NCBI RefSeq assembly: GCF_003268885.1
Contig: NZ_QLSX01000010.1
Coordinates: 1-64,000 of the forward strand
Origin: Onishia taeanensis
GTDB taxonomy: Bacteria; Pseudomonadota; Gammaproteobacteria; Pseudomonadales; Halomonadaceae
Direction: 5' to 3'
DNA length: 64,000 bases
Shown here: positions 44,304 to 53,418 of the stretch, piece by piece
How the letters are laid out: every line of letters starts with the position of its first letter
Position numbering within the stretch: the stretch's first letter is position 1
Position numbers and translations under genes: made by a program
The notes under the pieces: generated by a model
The model's database searches: none
The model's input: the letters and a program-made list of their open reading frames with translations, nothing else
Told to the model about the DNA's origin: nothing

Positions 44304-44379
44304 GGTGGATGTAGCTCAGTGGTAGAGCCCCGGATTGTGGTTCCGGTTGTCGTGGGTTCGATCCCCATCATCCACCCCA
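44304..44379 (+). tRNA. tRNA-His (GTG), copy 2
   Basis: A near-identical copy of the gene 28 bases upstream; the only difference seen is T for C in the variable loop. G-1 and CCA are present. Confidence 0.97.
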
Positions 44380-44445
44380 TTACCTTCCCTCCTGATATTC
44401 CTTACCCCTTCTTATTCTTAGGTTCGCGGCCAGCGGTCACGGGTC

Positions 44446-44491
44446 GTTTTTGTGTGCCTGAGTTTTGTGTGTCTGGGTTTTGTGTGCCTTG
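44446..44491. repeat. 15-16-bp tandem repeat, 3 copies
   Basis: GTTTTTGTGTGCCTGA, GTTTTGTGTGTCTGG and GTTTTGTGTGCCTTG follow in phase. Confidence 0.75.
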
Positions 44492-44590
44492 ATGTTGCGC
44501 CTATGGCGTCTTGGCCTGGGCGTCATCTCCGCAAGGTGGCCGGGTCGTCATTTTTAATGCCGTGAGCCCAAGGTTTTTGCCGCAATCCCC

Positions 44591-44616
44591 CTTGTAACAG
44601 GCAACAGCGCCCCCAT
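44591..44616 (+). promoter_or_regulatory. Sigma-32-like heat-shock promoter of tig-clpP-clpX
   Basis: CTTGTAA (44591-44597) and CCCCAT (44611-44616) are separated by 13 bases, close to the heat-shock consensus CTTGAA...CCCCAT. It lies about 100 bases before tig. Confidence 0.68.
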
Positions 44617-44718
44617 AGTCATGGCATCGCGCTTGCCAGCGTGCATCGGGGTTCTTAGAATTGATCCCCTTTGACCATTCAACGCTTTTTCGAACGCCCC
44701 AGTGGTAGAGGACTATTC

Positions 44719-46065
44719 ATGCAAGTTTCCGTCGAAACGACCTCCCAGATCGAACGTCGCGTCAAGGTTCAAGTGCCAGCGGCCGAGATCGATCAGGCCG
44801 TCGAGGCTCGCCTCAAGGACACCGCCAAGAACGCTCGCCTGAATGGCTTCCGCCCGGGCAAAGTGCCGATGGCCGTGGTCCGTCAGCGCTATGGGCAAGA
44901 TGCGCGCAACGAAGTGGTGGGCGAGGTGATGCGTGAGCGTTACGTTCAGGCGATTACCCAGGAAAACCTCAACCCGGCGGGTTACCCGCAGATCGAGCCG
45001 ACCGTCAATGAAAGCGGCCAGGATCTCGAGTTCGTCGCGACGCTGGAGATTTATCCGGAAGTCCAGCTGGCCGGCATCGAAGGCGCCGAAGTCGAGCGTC
45101 CGGTGGTCGAGGTGACTGATGCCGACGTCGAACAGATGATCGAGACGCTGCGCAAGCAGAATGCCTCCTGGGCTGAAGTCGATCGCGCCGCCGAAGACGG
45201 CGATCAGGTCACCCTCGACTTCCAGGGCTTCCTGGGCGACGAGCCGTTCGAAGGCGGCAGTGCCGAGAACCATGATCTGGTGATCGGTTCCGGCAGCTTC
45301 ATTCCGGGCTTCGAAGAGCAGCTGGTCGGCGCCAAGGCCGGTGACGATACCGAGATCAAGGTGACCTTCCCGGAAGATTACCAGTCCGAGAACCTGGCCG
45401 GTCAGGATGCGACCTTCAAGGTCAAGGTCCACAAGGTCAGCGGGCAAGAGCTGCCGGCGATCGACGAAGCCTTTATCCAGCAGTTTGGTGTTGAAGGTGG
45501 CGATGTCGATACCTTCCGCGCCGAGATCAAGAAGAACATGACCCGCGAAGCCGCTCAGGCCGTCGACAACCGCGTCAAGCAGCAGGTACTAGACGCGCTG
45601 AAGAAGGCCAACGACATCCCGGCGCCGCAGGCTCTGGTTCAGCAGGAAACCGATGCCCTCAAGCGCCAGGCCGCTCAGCAGTTTGGTCTGGGTGAAGACT
45701 TCGACGTTTCTCAGCTGCCCAACGAGCTGTTCGCCGAGCAGGCCAAGAGCCGCGTTCAGGTTGGCCTGCTGCTGGCAGAGGTCATCAAGGTCCACGAAGC
45801 CGATGCGTCTGACGATGAGATCAAGGCCAAGGTCGAGGAACTGTCTCAGCAGTACCAGGATCCGCAGCAGGTCATCGATTACTACATGAGCAACGATCAG
45901 CTCAAGAACCAGCTGAAGTCGTCGATTCTGGAAGAGAAGGCCGTGGCGGTTCTGCTCGAGCAGGCCACCGTGAAGGATGTCGAGATGTCCTACGAGCAGG
46001 CCCTGCAGGCGGCTCAGCAGCAAGCTGAAGCGGCCGAGGAAGAAGAGGACGACGCCAAGGCGTGA
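44719..46065 (+). CDS. tig: Trigger factor chaperone
   Basis: A 448-residue ribosome-associated chaperone and peptidyl-prolyl isomerase. The ribosome-binding signature is GFRPGKVP (about 43-50), the FKBP-like PPIase domain lies around DQVTLDFQGFLGDEPFEGGSAENH (in parts: VTLDFQGFLGDEPFEGG), and the C-terminal helical arms end in an acidic tail (EAAEEEEDDAKA). GAGGAC precedes the ATG at 44719; the longer frame from 44671 is not needed. Followed by clpP and clpX in the conserved order. Confidence 0.97.
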   Translation: MQVSVETTSQIERRVKVQVPAAEIDQAVEARLKDTAKNARLNGFRPGKVPMAVVRQRYGQDARNEVVGEVMRERYVQAITQENLNPAGYPQIEPTVNESGQDLEFVATLEIYPEVQLAGIEGAEVERPVVEVTDADVEQMIETLRKQNASWAEVDRAAEDGDQVTLDFQGFLGDEPFEGGSAENHDLVIGSGSFIPGFEEQLVGAKAGDDTEIKVTFPEDYQSENLAGQDATFKVKVHKVSGQELPAIDEAFIQQFGVEGGDVDTFRAEIKKNMTREAAQAVDNRVKQQVLDALKKANDIPAPQALVQQETDALKRQAAQQFGLGEDFDVSQLPNELFAEQAKSRVQVGLLLAEVIKVHEADASDDEIKAKVEELSQQYQDPQQVIDYYMSNDQLKNQLKSSILEEKAVAVLLEQATVKDVEMSYEQALQAAQQQAEAAEEEEDDAKA

Positions 46066-46184
46066 TCGACGACGGCAGTCGTTGGCAGTCCGGCTTCGGT
46101 CGGGCTGCCAGGCATGCTTTACTGTCTCCATGACGCCGCATAGGCGGGGTCGTAATCCAGTCATCGGATGAAGGACGTCACACA

Positions 46185-46805
46185 ATGGGCAACGAGTTCG
46201 ATATTCAAAACGCTGGCGGCCTGGTGCCGATGGTGGTCGAGCAGAGCGCACGCGGTGAGCGCTCCTACGACATCTACTCGCGCCTGCTCAAGGAGCGTGT
46301 GATCTTCTTGGTGGGACCGGTGGAAGACTACACGGCCAACTTGGTAGTAGCGCAGCTGCTGTTCCTGGAGTCCGAGAATCCGGACAAGGACATTCACCTG
46401 TACATCAACTCACCGGGTGGGTCCGTCACGGCGGGTATGTCGATCTATGACACCATGCAGTTCATCAAGCCGGACGTTTCCACCGTCTGTATCGGTCAGG
46501 CGGCGAGCATGGGTGCGCTGCTGCTGACCGGTGGCGCCGCAGGCAAGCGTTATTGCCTGCCGAATTCACGCATGATGATCCACCAGCCGCTGGGCGGTTA
46601 TCAGGGTCAGGCCTCGGATATCGAGATCCATACCAAGGAAATTCTCAGTATCCGTCAGCGTCTGAACCAGATCCTTGCCGATCATACCGGCCAGGATATC
46701 GAGACCATTGCCAAGGACACCGACCGTGATAACTTCATGACGGGTGCCCAGGCTACGGAATACGGTCTGATCGATGCCATGCTGGAGAAACGCCCGGCAT
46801 CCTGA
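46185..46805 (+). CDS. clpP: ATP-dependent Clp protease proteolytic subunit
   Basis: A 206-residue serine protease that forms the barrel of ClpXP/ClpAP. The catalytic triad is visible: Ser in [11 protein letters not shown], His in [10 protein letters not shown], Asp in KDTDRDNFM. It lies 119 bases after tig and 77 before clpX, with a stem-loop in the second gap. Confidence 0.98.
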   Translation: MGNEFDIQNAGGLVPMVVEQSARGERSYDIYSRLLKERVIFLVGPVEDYTANLVVAQLLFLESENPDKDIHLYINSPGGSVTAGMSIYDTMQFIKPDVSTVCIGQAASMGALLLTGGAAGKRYCLPNSRMMIHQPLGGYQGQASDIEIHTKEILSIRQRLNQILADHTGQDIETIAKDTDRDNFMTGAQATEYGLIDAMLEKRPAS

Positions 46806-46842
46806 TAGCGTGGAAATCATCTCCAGCCACGATATGCAACTC

Positions 46843-46863
46843 CGGCGGCCCTTAAGGCCGCCG
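46843..46863 (+). other. Stem-loop between clpP and clpX
   Basis: CGGCGGCC (46843-46850) pairs with GGCCGCCG (46856-46863) around CTTAA. No T tract follows, so it is more likely a processing or stability element than a full terminator. Confidence 0.5.
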
Positions 46864-46882
46864 TCCGTAGAGAGGTACGCAA

Positions 46883-48163
46883 ATGGCCGACGGCAAAGGT
46901 AAGGACGAGAGCGGCAAGCTGCTGTACTGCTCGTTTTGTGGCAAGAACCAGAACGAAGTTCGGAAGCTGATCGCCGGCCCGTCCGTCTATATCTGCGATG
47001 AGTGCGTCGACCTGTGCAACGACATCATCCGCGAGGAGGTCCTCGAGGCCGATGCCGAAAGCGATGAAGATCGCCTGCCGGCACCGCGGGAGATTCGGCA
47101 CACCCTCGATGATTATGTGATCGGCCAGGACCGCGCCAAGATGGTGCTGTCGGTGGCGGTTTACAATCATTACAAGCGTCTGCGTGCCGAAGTGAAGAGC
47201 GACGAGGTGGAGCTTGGCAAGTCCAATATCCTCCTGATCGGCCCTACCGGCAGCGGCAAGACGCTGCTTGCCGAGACGCTGGCGCGCTTGCTCAATGTTC
47301 CCTTCACCATCGCCGATGCCACGACCCTCACTGAGGCGGGCTATGTCGGTGAGGATGTCGAGAACATCATCCAGAAGCTGCTGCAGAAGTGTGACTACGA
47401 TGTCGACAAGGCTCAGAAAGGCATTGTTTACATCGACGAGATCGACAAGATCTCGCGCAAGTCGGACAACCCCTCGATTACCCGCGATGTCTCGGGCGAG
47501 GGCGTCCAGCAGGCGTTGCTCAAGCTGATCGAGGGCACCACGGCCTCGGTGCCGCCGCAGGGTGGTCGCAAGCATCCGCAGCAAGAGTTCCTGCAGGTTG
47601 ATACGGGTAACATCCTGTTCATCGTCGGCGGTGCCTTCGCCGGTCTGGACAAGGTGATCCGGGAACGCGCCGAGAAGGGTGGCATCGGCTTCAATGCCGA
47701 GGTCAAGAGCAAGGACGAGAGCAAGGGTGTGGGTGATGTGCTGCTCGACGTCGAACCCGATGATCTGGTCAAGTTTGGCCTGATTCCCGAGTTCGTGGGT
47801 CGCCTGCCAGTCATCGCGACACTCACCGAGCTCTCCGAGGATGCCCTGATCCAGATCCTCACCGAGCCCAAGAACTCGCTTGTCAAGCAGTATGTCAAGC
47901 TGTTCGAGATGGAAGGTGTGGAGCTCGACTTCCGCGAGGAGGCGCTGCGCGCCGTCGCCGAAAAGGCCATGGCTCGCAAGACCGGAGCGCGCGGACTGCG
48001 TTCGATCCTCGAGGCGGTGCTGCTTGATACCATGTACGAGATTCCGTCGCTTGAGGGTGTCACCAAGGTGGTGATCGATGACTCCGTGATTCGCGGAGAA
48101 AGCGAGCCGCTGCTGATCTACTCCCAGCAGGAAGACAGCAAGGTGGCGGGCAAAGACGGCTAA
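46883..48163 (+). CDS. clpX: ATP-dependent Clp protease ATPase subunit
   Basis: A 426-residue AAA+ unfoldase. The N-terminal zinc domain is [11 protein letters not shown]...CDECVDLC, Walker [16 protein letters not shown], Walker [11 protein letters not shown], and the pore and ClpP-docking regions follow, including GFNAEVKSK with the loop near the IGF-like segment. AGAGG lies before the ATG. It feeds unfolded substrates to ClpP. Confidence 0.98.
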   Translation: MADGKGKDESGKLLYCSFCGKNQNEVRKLIAGPSVYICDECVDLCNDIIREEVLEADAESDEDRLPAPREIRHTLDDYVIGQDRAKMVLSVAVYNHYKRLRAEVKSDEVELGKSNILLIGPTGSGKTLLAETLARLLNVPFTIADATTLTEAGYVGEDVENIIQKLLQKCDYDVDKAQKGIVYIDEIDKISRKSDNPSITRDVSGEGVQQALLKLIEGTTASVPPQGGRKHPQQEFLQVDTGNILFIVGGAFAGLDKVIRERAEKGGIGFNAEVKSKDESKGVGDVLLDVEPDDLVKFGLIPEFVGRLPVIATLTELSEDALIQILTEPKNSLVKQYVKLFEMEGVELDFREEALRAVAEKAMARKTGARGLRSILEAVLLDTMYEIPSLEGVTKVVIDDSVIRGESEPLLIYSQQEDSKVAGKDG

Positions 48164-48183
48164 GGCCGTTCCCCTCCGGAGCA

Positions 48184-48210
48184 GGGGCCGCATCTGCGGC
48201 CCCTTTTTTT
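48184..48210 (+). terminator. Rho-independent terminator of clpX
   Basis: GGGGCCGC and GCGGCCCC pair around ATCT and are followed by seven T. Confidence 0.93.
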
Positions 48211-48243
48211 CGCGCTCTTTTGTCCTGGCGGCCTGTGGCCGCG

Positions 48244-48270
48244 CTTGTAAAGGACGCCCGTTGCCCCCAT
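48244..48270 (+). promoter_or_regulatory. Sigma-32-like heat-shock promoter of lon
   Basis: CTTGTAA (48244-48250) and CCCCAT (48265-48270) are 14 bases apart, the same pair of elements as upstream of tig, 39 bases before the lon start. Confidence 0.68.
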
Positions 48271-48308
48271 CACCTGTTCAATCATTCGAGCATTGAGGAA
48301 CGTCTGCG

Positions 48309-50717
48309 ATGCAGCAGAACGCCGAACAGACCCAGAGTCTGCCCCTATTGCCGCTTCGCGATGTGGTGGTTTACCCGCAGATGGTGATTCCGCTGTTCGT
48401 GGGGCGAGAGAAATCCATTCAGGCGCTTGAGGCGGCCATGGCCGCCGACAAGCGCATCCTGCTTGTCGCTCAACGTGAAGCCGGTCAGGACGAGCCTGAT
48501 ACCAGCGACCTGTTCGCGGTGGGTACCGTCGCCGAGATCATGCAGCTGCTGAAGTTGCCCGATGGCACCGTGAAGGTGCTGATCGAAGGTGCCGCCCGAG
48601 CCGATGTCGGTGATATCACCGTGGTCGATGAGGGCTATAGCCGGGCCGAAGTGACCCTGCGCGAAAGCGAGCCGCTCACCGAGCGGGAGCAGGAATCGCT
48701 GGTGCGCGTGCTGCTCAATCAGTTCGAGCAATACGTCAAGTTGTCCAAGAAGGTCCCCAATGAGGTGCTCAACTCTCTGTCCGGGATCGAAGACCCCAGT
48801 CGACTGGTCGATACCATCTGCGCCCACCTGTCGCTGAAAATTGGCGACAAGCAGCAGCTCCTCGAGATGGATCGTGTGCGCGACCGTATCGAGCACCTGA
48901 TGGCGCTGATCGAGTCTGAGATCGATCTGCTGCAGGTCGAGAAGCGCATCCGGTCGCGGGTCAAGGACCAGATGGAGAAGTCGCAGCGCGAGTACTATCT
49001 CAACGAGCAGATGAAGGCCATCCAGAAAGAGATGGGTGAGCTCGACAACGTGCCCAATGAGGCCGAGAAGTACGAGCAGGCGATCGAAGAATCCGGCATG
49101 CCCGACGAGGCCCGCGAGAAGGCCACTCAGGAGCTTGGCAAGCTGAAGATGATGGGGCCGACCTCCGCCGAGGCGACGGTGGTGCGCTCCTATCTTGATT
49201 GGCTGATCGCGGTGCCCTGGAAGAAGCGTACCCGGGTCAAGCACGATCTGCTGCGGGCCCAGAAGGTCCTCGATGAAGACCACTACGGGCTCGAGGAGGT
49301 CAAGGAACGTATTCTCGAGTATCTGGCTGTCCAGAAACGGGTCAAGAAGCTCAAGGGCCCGGTGCTGTGCCTGGTGGGCCCGCCTGGGGTGGGCAAGACC
49401 TCTCTGGGTCAGTCGATTGCCCGAGCGACCAACCGCAAGTACGTGCGGCTGGCGCTGGGTGGCGTCCGTGACGAATCCGAGATTCGCGGCCATCGCCGTA
49501 CCTACATCGGTTCGCTGCCGGGCAAGGTGGTGCAGCGCATGAGCAAGGCCGGGGTCAAGAACCCGCTGTTCCTGCTTGATGAAGTCGACAAGATCGGCAT
49601 GGATCATCGTGGCGATCCGTCTTCTGCATTGCTTGAGGTGCTGGATCCGGAGCAGAACGACAAGTTCAGCGATCACTATCTCGAGCTTGATTACGATCTG
49701 TCCGAAACCATGTTCATCTGCACCGCCAACTCGATGAACATTCCGGGCCCGTTGATGGATCGCATGGAGATCATTCGTCTGCCGGGCTACACCGAGGACG
49801 AGAAGCTGGCGATCGCCAAGCGTTACCTGATCCCCAAGCAGCTCAAGGCTAATGGCCTGAAGGACGACGAGCTCTCCTTCGAAGATGATGCGGTGCTCGA
49901 GCTGATTCGCTACTACACCCGAGAAGCGGGGGTGCGCGAGCTGGAGCGTCAGGTCGCGAAGGTTTGCCGCAAAGTGTTGCGTGAACGTATCGAAGCGCAG
50001 GGCAAGGAAGGCGCCCAGGCGCCCCAGCAGCTGGCTGCTGAAGGCATTGAGCGTCACGCCGGCGTGCGTCGCTTCAGCTATGGGCTCGCCGACCAGGAAG
50101 ATCAGATCGGGCGCGTGACCGGGCTCGCCTGGACGTCGGTGGGCGGCGAGCTGCTGACCATCGAGTCCGTGCTGACCCCGGGCAAGGGCCGGATCAACAA
50201 GACTGGCTCTCTCGGTGATGTGATGAAAGAGTCCGTGAGCGCCGCGCAGACCGTGGTGCGTGCCCGGGCCAAGGCGCTGGGAATCGATCCTGAGCGCTTC
50301 GAGAAGGAAGACCTGCACATCCATGTGCCTGAGGGGGCGACGCCGAAGGACGGTCCCAGTGCCGGCATTGCCATGGTCACCGCGATGGTATCCGCCTTCA
50401 CCGGACGGGCGGTTCGTTGCGACGTGGCGATGACCGGCGAAGTCAATCTGCGCGGCGAGGTGATGCCGATCGGTGGCCTCAAGGAGAAATTGCTGGCTGC
50501 TAGGCGCGGTGGTATAAAGACCGTGCTAATTCCCGAGGAAAATCGTCGAGACCTCAAAGAAGTGCCGGACAATATCAAGGAAGCATTGGATATTCGTCCT
50601 GTGCGTTGGATTGATGAGGTGCTAGAGGTTGCTCTCGCCAAAAAGTCTACCCTCGAATCTGATAAAAATCGTCCGGATGACTCTGCCTCTTCCCAGACGG
50701 TGATCAGCACTCACTAG
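48309..50717 (+). CDS. lon: ATP-dependent protease La
   Basis: An 802-residue Lon protease. The N-terminal substrate-binding domain begins LPLLPLRDVVVYPQMV, Walker A is GPPGVGKTSLGQS, Walker B LFLLDEVDKI, and the catalytic dyad is Ser in PKDGPSAGIAM and Lys in GGLKEKLLAA. It removes damaged and short-lived regulatory proteins. The C-terminal tail is short and Ser/Asp-rich. Codons towards the 3' end become less GC-rich, which is unremarkable. Confidence 0.98.
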   Translation: MQQNAEQTQSLPLLPLRDVVVYPQMVIPLFVGREKSIQALEAAMAADKRILLVAQREAGQDEPDTSDLFAVGTVAEIMQLLKLPDGTVKVLIEGAARADVGDITVVDEGYSRAEVTLRESEPLTEREQESLVRVLLNQFEQYVKLSKKVPNEVLNSLSGIEDPSRLVDTICAHLSLKIGDKQQLLEMDRVRDRIEHLMALIESEIDLLQVEKRIRSRVKDQMEKSQREYYLNEQMKAIQKEMGELDNVPNEAEKYEQAIEESGMPDEAREKATQELGKLKMMGPTSAEATVVRSYLDWLIAVPWKKRTRVKHDLLRAQKVLDEDHYGLEEVKERILEYLAVQKRVKKLKGPVLCLVGPPGVGKTSLGQSIARATNRKYVRLALGGVRDESEIRGHRRTYIGSLPGKVVQRMSKAGVKNPLFLLDEVDKIGMDHRGDPSSALLEVLDPEQNDKFSDHYLELDYDLSETMFICTANSMNIPGPLMDRMEIIRLPGYTEDEKLAIAKRYLIPKQLKANGLKDDELSFEDDAVLELIRYYTREAGVRELERQVAKVCRKVLRERIEAQGKEGAQAPQQLAAEGIERHAGVRRFSYGLADQEDQIGRVTGLAWTSVGGELLTIESVLTPGKGRINKTGSLGDVMKESVSAAQTVVRARAKALGIDPERFEKEDLHIHVPEGATPKDGPSAGIAMVTAMVSAFTGRAVRCDVAMTGEVNLRGEVMPIGGLKEKLLAARRGGIKTVLIPEENRRDLKEVPDNIKEALDIRPVRWIDEVLEVALAKKSTLESDKNRPDDSASSQTVISTH

Positions 50718-50732
50718 TGGTGATTTTTACTG

Positions 50733-50760
50733 CCATGCCAAGGTCAAAACCTTGGCATGG
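50733..50760 (+). terminator. Stem-loop after lon
   Basis: CCATGCCAAGG (50733-50743) pairs with CCTTGGCATGG (50750-50760) around TCAAAA. There is no T tract, so termination may be partial. Confidence 0.6.
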
Positions 50761-50783
50761 TGGGGCTTGGGACCAATAGTTGC

Positions 50784-50812
50784 TTGACGATCTTTTGCGG
50801 CATTGCTATAAA
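50784..50812 (+). promoter_or_regulatory. Sigma-70 promoter of hupB
   Basis: TTGACG (50784-50789) and TATAAA (50807-50812) are separated by exactly 17 bases, 81 bases before the start codon. Confidence 0.85.
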
Positions 50813-50893
50813 TTACGCTTTGCTGTGATCGTTTAAGCCGCCTCAAGATAGCGCCGATTTCCAGTAATTTCTGAAACAGTCAAGGGGTGAAGT

Positions 50894-51166
50894 GTGAACA
50901 AATCCGAGCTGATCGAAGCCATTGCCGCGTCTGCCGATATTCCCAAGGCGGCTGCAAGCCGTGCGCTCGACGCCATGGTCGATAGCGTCACTGAAAGCCT
51001 GAAGCAGGGTGATTCCGTCTCTCTGGTAGGGTTTGGCACTTTCTCCATCAAGGAGCGTGCTGCGCGCACCGGCCGTAACCCGCAGACCGGTCAGCCGATC
51101 GAAATCAGTGCCGCCAAGGTGCCCAGCTTCAAGGCAGGCAAGGCGCTCAAGGATTCCGTCAACTGA
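50894..51166 (+). CDS. hupB: DNA-binding protein HU-beta
   Basis: A 90-residue histone-like protein that bends and compacts DNA. It starts with GTG ([11 protein letters not shown]) after AAGGGGTGA, and has the beta-arm core [21 protein letters not shown] with the conserved Pro. Located between lon and ppiD as in many gammaproteobacteria. Confidence 0.98.
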   Translation: MNKSELIEAIAASADIPKAAASRALDAMVDSVTESLKQGDSVSLVGFGTFSIKERAARTGRNPQTGQPIEISAAKVPSFKAGKALKDSVN

Positions 51167-51206
51167 GACGCTGGGCTTTGCCTAGCGGACTGACGGTCCT
51201 CTGTAT

Positions 51207-51234
51207 GGCGCATCGCTTAGCGGTGCGCCTTTTT
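51207..51234 (+). terminator. Rho-independent terminator of hupB
   Basis: GGCGCATCGC and GCGGTGCGCC pair around TTA with one wobble, followed by TTTTT. Confidence 0.85.
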
Positions 51235-51326
51235 ATTGGGCGCGATTCCCGTGGTGTCCTGGACGTAGCGCTGAGACGCAGTGCCAGAGACATGATGCTC
51301 AAGAGATGGCATTTAAGCCATTGAGC

Positions 51327-51382
51327 CATGGTGTTTGAGTCATAGCACTTGAAACATGGCACTTGAGTTACAGTCTCTGAGT
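51327..51382. repeat. 14-bp degenerate tandem repeat, 4 copies
   Basis: CATGGTGTTTGAGT, CATAGCACTTGAAA, CATGGCACTTGAGT and TACAGTCTCTGAGT are in phase in the gap before ppiD; weaker copies extend to the left (about 51306). Confidence 0.75.
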
Positions 51383-51456
51383 CACGGTTGCCCCAGGCCC
51401 GTATCAGGCGCCTATAATGAACCGTTTTTTCTGCCAATCTCCAGCCGAGGCCAGTA

Positions 51457-53277
51457 ATGCTGCAACGTATCCGGGACCGCTCCACCAGCTGGGGCGCCAA
51501 GATCATCATCGGCGCGGTGATCGCGACCATGGCCCTTTTTGGGGTCGACTCTCTGGTCGGTCTGCTGTCGTCCGACGGGGATGATGTCGCCACCGTCAAT
51601 GGGCAGTCGATCACCCGCCAGCAGGTCGAAGTGCAAGTCCAGCGTGCGATCCGCAGTGGCCAGGTGCCTCCGGAACAGGAGCGTCAGCTGCGTGGCCAGG
51701 TGATCGATCAACTGATCCGTACCTCATTGCTGGATCAATACGTGGAAGAGGGTGGCCTGCATCTCTCCGAGAGTCAGCTCGACAAGCTGATCGTCTCGTT
51801 GCCTGAATTCCAGGACCAAGATGGCAACTTCTCCCGGGAATTGTTCAAGAACCGCCTGGCCAGTGCCGGCTATACGCCGCTGGCATTCCGGGCACAGCTG
51901 CGCAATGACATGCAGCGTCAGCAGCTTCAGCAGGGCCTTTCCGCTAGCGAGTTCATGCTCGACGATGAGCAGCAGCGATTGGCAGCCCTGCAGAACCAGA
52001 CGCGTCGCTATCGCTACCAGCAGCTCAATGCCTCGGATCTCGAAGAGACCCCTCAAGTTAGCGAGGCGGACCTGGAAGCCTATTACCAGAATCACCGTGA
52101 TGACTACCAGCGTCCCGAGCAGGTGAAGCTGGCCTATCTGGTGCTCGATCGTCGAGAGCTGGCCGATCAGGTCGAGGTTGACGACGCGCAGTTGCGCTCG
52201 CTCTATGCCGAGCGGGCCAGCAACGCCGAGCGTCGTGTCTCGCACATCATGCTGACCTTTGGCGACCAGCGCAGTCGTGAGGAAGCGGTGGCGCGTCTCG
52301 ATAAGGTCAAAGAGCGTCTGGCCGCAGGTGAGTCTTTTGCGTCGCTTGCCAAGGAGGTGTCGGATGATACGTCAACCAGCGATAGCGGCGGCGATCTGGG
52401 CGTGATCAGCCGCGGCTTCTTCGGCGAAGCCTTCGAGAACGCAGTGTATTCCCTCGACCAGGGGCAGGTTTCGGATATCGTCGAAACCGACAACGGACTG
52501 CACCTGCTCAAGGTCACCGAAATCGAAATCCCGTCCTTCGATGAGCTGCGCAGTGAACTTCGCGACCAGGCAGCCATGGCCGATGTGGATGACCTCTTCA
52601 ACGAGCGAGTCCAGCAGCTGATTGATGAAAGCTTCGCTGCCGACGACCTGGCGAGTATCGCCACGGATGTCGGCGCCGAGCTGCAGGCCAGCGACTGGGT
52701 GTCGGCCGACGGCGCCCAAGGGGTGCTGTCTGAGCCTGGGGTAATGGATGCCGCGTTCACGACGGACGTGCTCGAGGAAGGCTTCAACAGTGAGGTGATC
52801 GAGCTGGATGATGATCGCCGTCTGGTGCTGCGTGTGCGCGATCATCGCCCGGCGACCACGCTGGCCCTTGATGAGGTGCGCGAGCGCGTGACTGCTGCAG
52901 TCGAGAAGCTCAAGGTGCAGGAAGCGCTCACAGCACTTGCCGAGGAGCGTGTGGCTGCGCTGCGTGATGGCTCAGTAGAGGCCGTCGATTGGCAGCAGGT
53001 CGAGTCTGCTACACGTCAGAATGGCGGCGATGTGCCTGCGGCGGTGAACACGCTGGCTTTCCGGCTGCCGAATCCGGAAGGTGAAGCGCCGGTGTATGGC
53101 CAGACCGCCGTCCAGAACGGAGTGGCGCTGGTGGCCCTGGATGCCGTGCAAGAGGGTGACACGTCTGATGCTGCCGAGTCTCGAGTGGCTCAACTGGTCG
53201 AACGCCTGCGCGCACAGGCGACGGTCAGCGGGCTGCTCGAGCAACTGCGCAACGATGCCGAGATCGAGCGTCTCTAG
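51457..53277 (+). CDS. ppiD: Periplasmic folding chaperone, SurA/PpiD type
   Basis: A 606-residue membrane-anchored chaperone. One N-terminal transmembrane helix (IIIGAVIATMALFGVDSLVG, about 15-34) anchors it, a SurA-like N domain follows, and the parvulin PPIase domain is visible around RRVSHIMLTFGD..., FASLAKEVSDDTSTSDSGGDLG and FENAVYSLDQGQVSDIVETDNG. It helps proteins emerging from the Sec translocon. A typical position after hupB. Confidence 0.95.
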   Translation: MLQRIRDRSTSWGAKIIIGAVIATMALFGVDSLVGLLSSDGDDVATVNGQSITRQQVEVQVQRAIRSGQVPPEQERQLRGQVIDQLIRTSLLDQYVEEGGLHLSESQLDKLIVSLPEFQDQDGNFSRELFKNRLASAGYTPLAFRAQLRNDMQRQQLQQGLSASEFMLDDEQQRLAALQNQTRRYRYQQLNASDLEETPQVSEADLEAYYQNHRDDYQRPEQVKLAYLVLDRRELADQVEVDDAQLRSLYAERASNAERRVSHIMLTFGDQRSREEAVARLDKVKERLAAGESFASLAKEVSDDTSTSDSGGDLGVISRGFFGEAFENAVYSLDQGQVSDIVETDNGLHLLKVTEIEIPSFDELRSELRDQAAMADVDDLFNERVQQLIDESFAADDLASIATDVGAELQASDWVSADGAQGVLSEPGVMDAAFTTDVLEEGFNSEVIELDDDRRLVLRVRDHRPATTLALDEVRERVTAAVEKLKVQEALTALAEERVAALRDGSVEAVDWQQVESATRQNGGDVPAAVNTLAFRLPNPEGEAPVYGQTAVQNGVALVALDAVQEGDTSDAAESRVAQLVERLRAQATVSGLLEQLRNDAEIERL

Positions 53278-53324
53278 TGCGAGTAGCCGGGTAGAATGAC
53301 CCGATGCTTAACCGCGCAGTTAAA

Positions 53325-53354
53325 AACGCGACCCGCTAGGGTCGCGTTTTTTTG
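53325..53354 (+). terminator. Rho-independent terminator of ppiD
   Basis: AACGCGACCC pairs with GGGTCGCGTT around GCTA, preceded by AAA and followed by seven T. Confidence 0.93.
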
Positions 53355-53418
53355 TGGGCTCGGCTTTCGTTGGCTCAATGCATTTGTTGGCCGCATGTGT
53401 TGATGTTTCGGTGGCTCG

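Larger units (their letters stand above)
44380..44718. other. Region between the tRNA cluster and tig
   Basis: A 339-base gene-free region. It holds a 15-bp tandem repeat (44446-44491), a sigma-32-like promoter (44591-44616) and the tig leader. No clear terminator for the tRNA transcript is seen. Confidence 0.5.
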
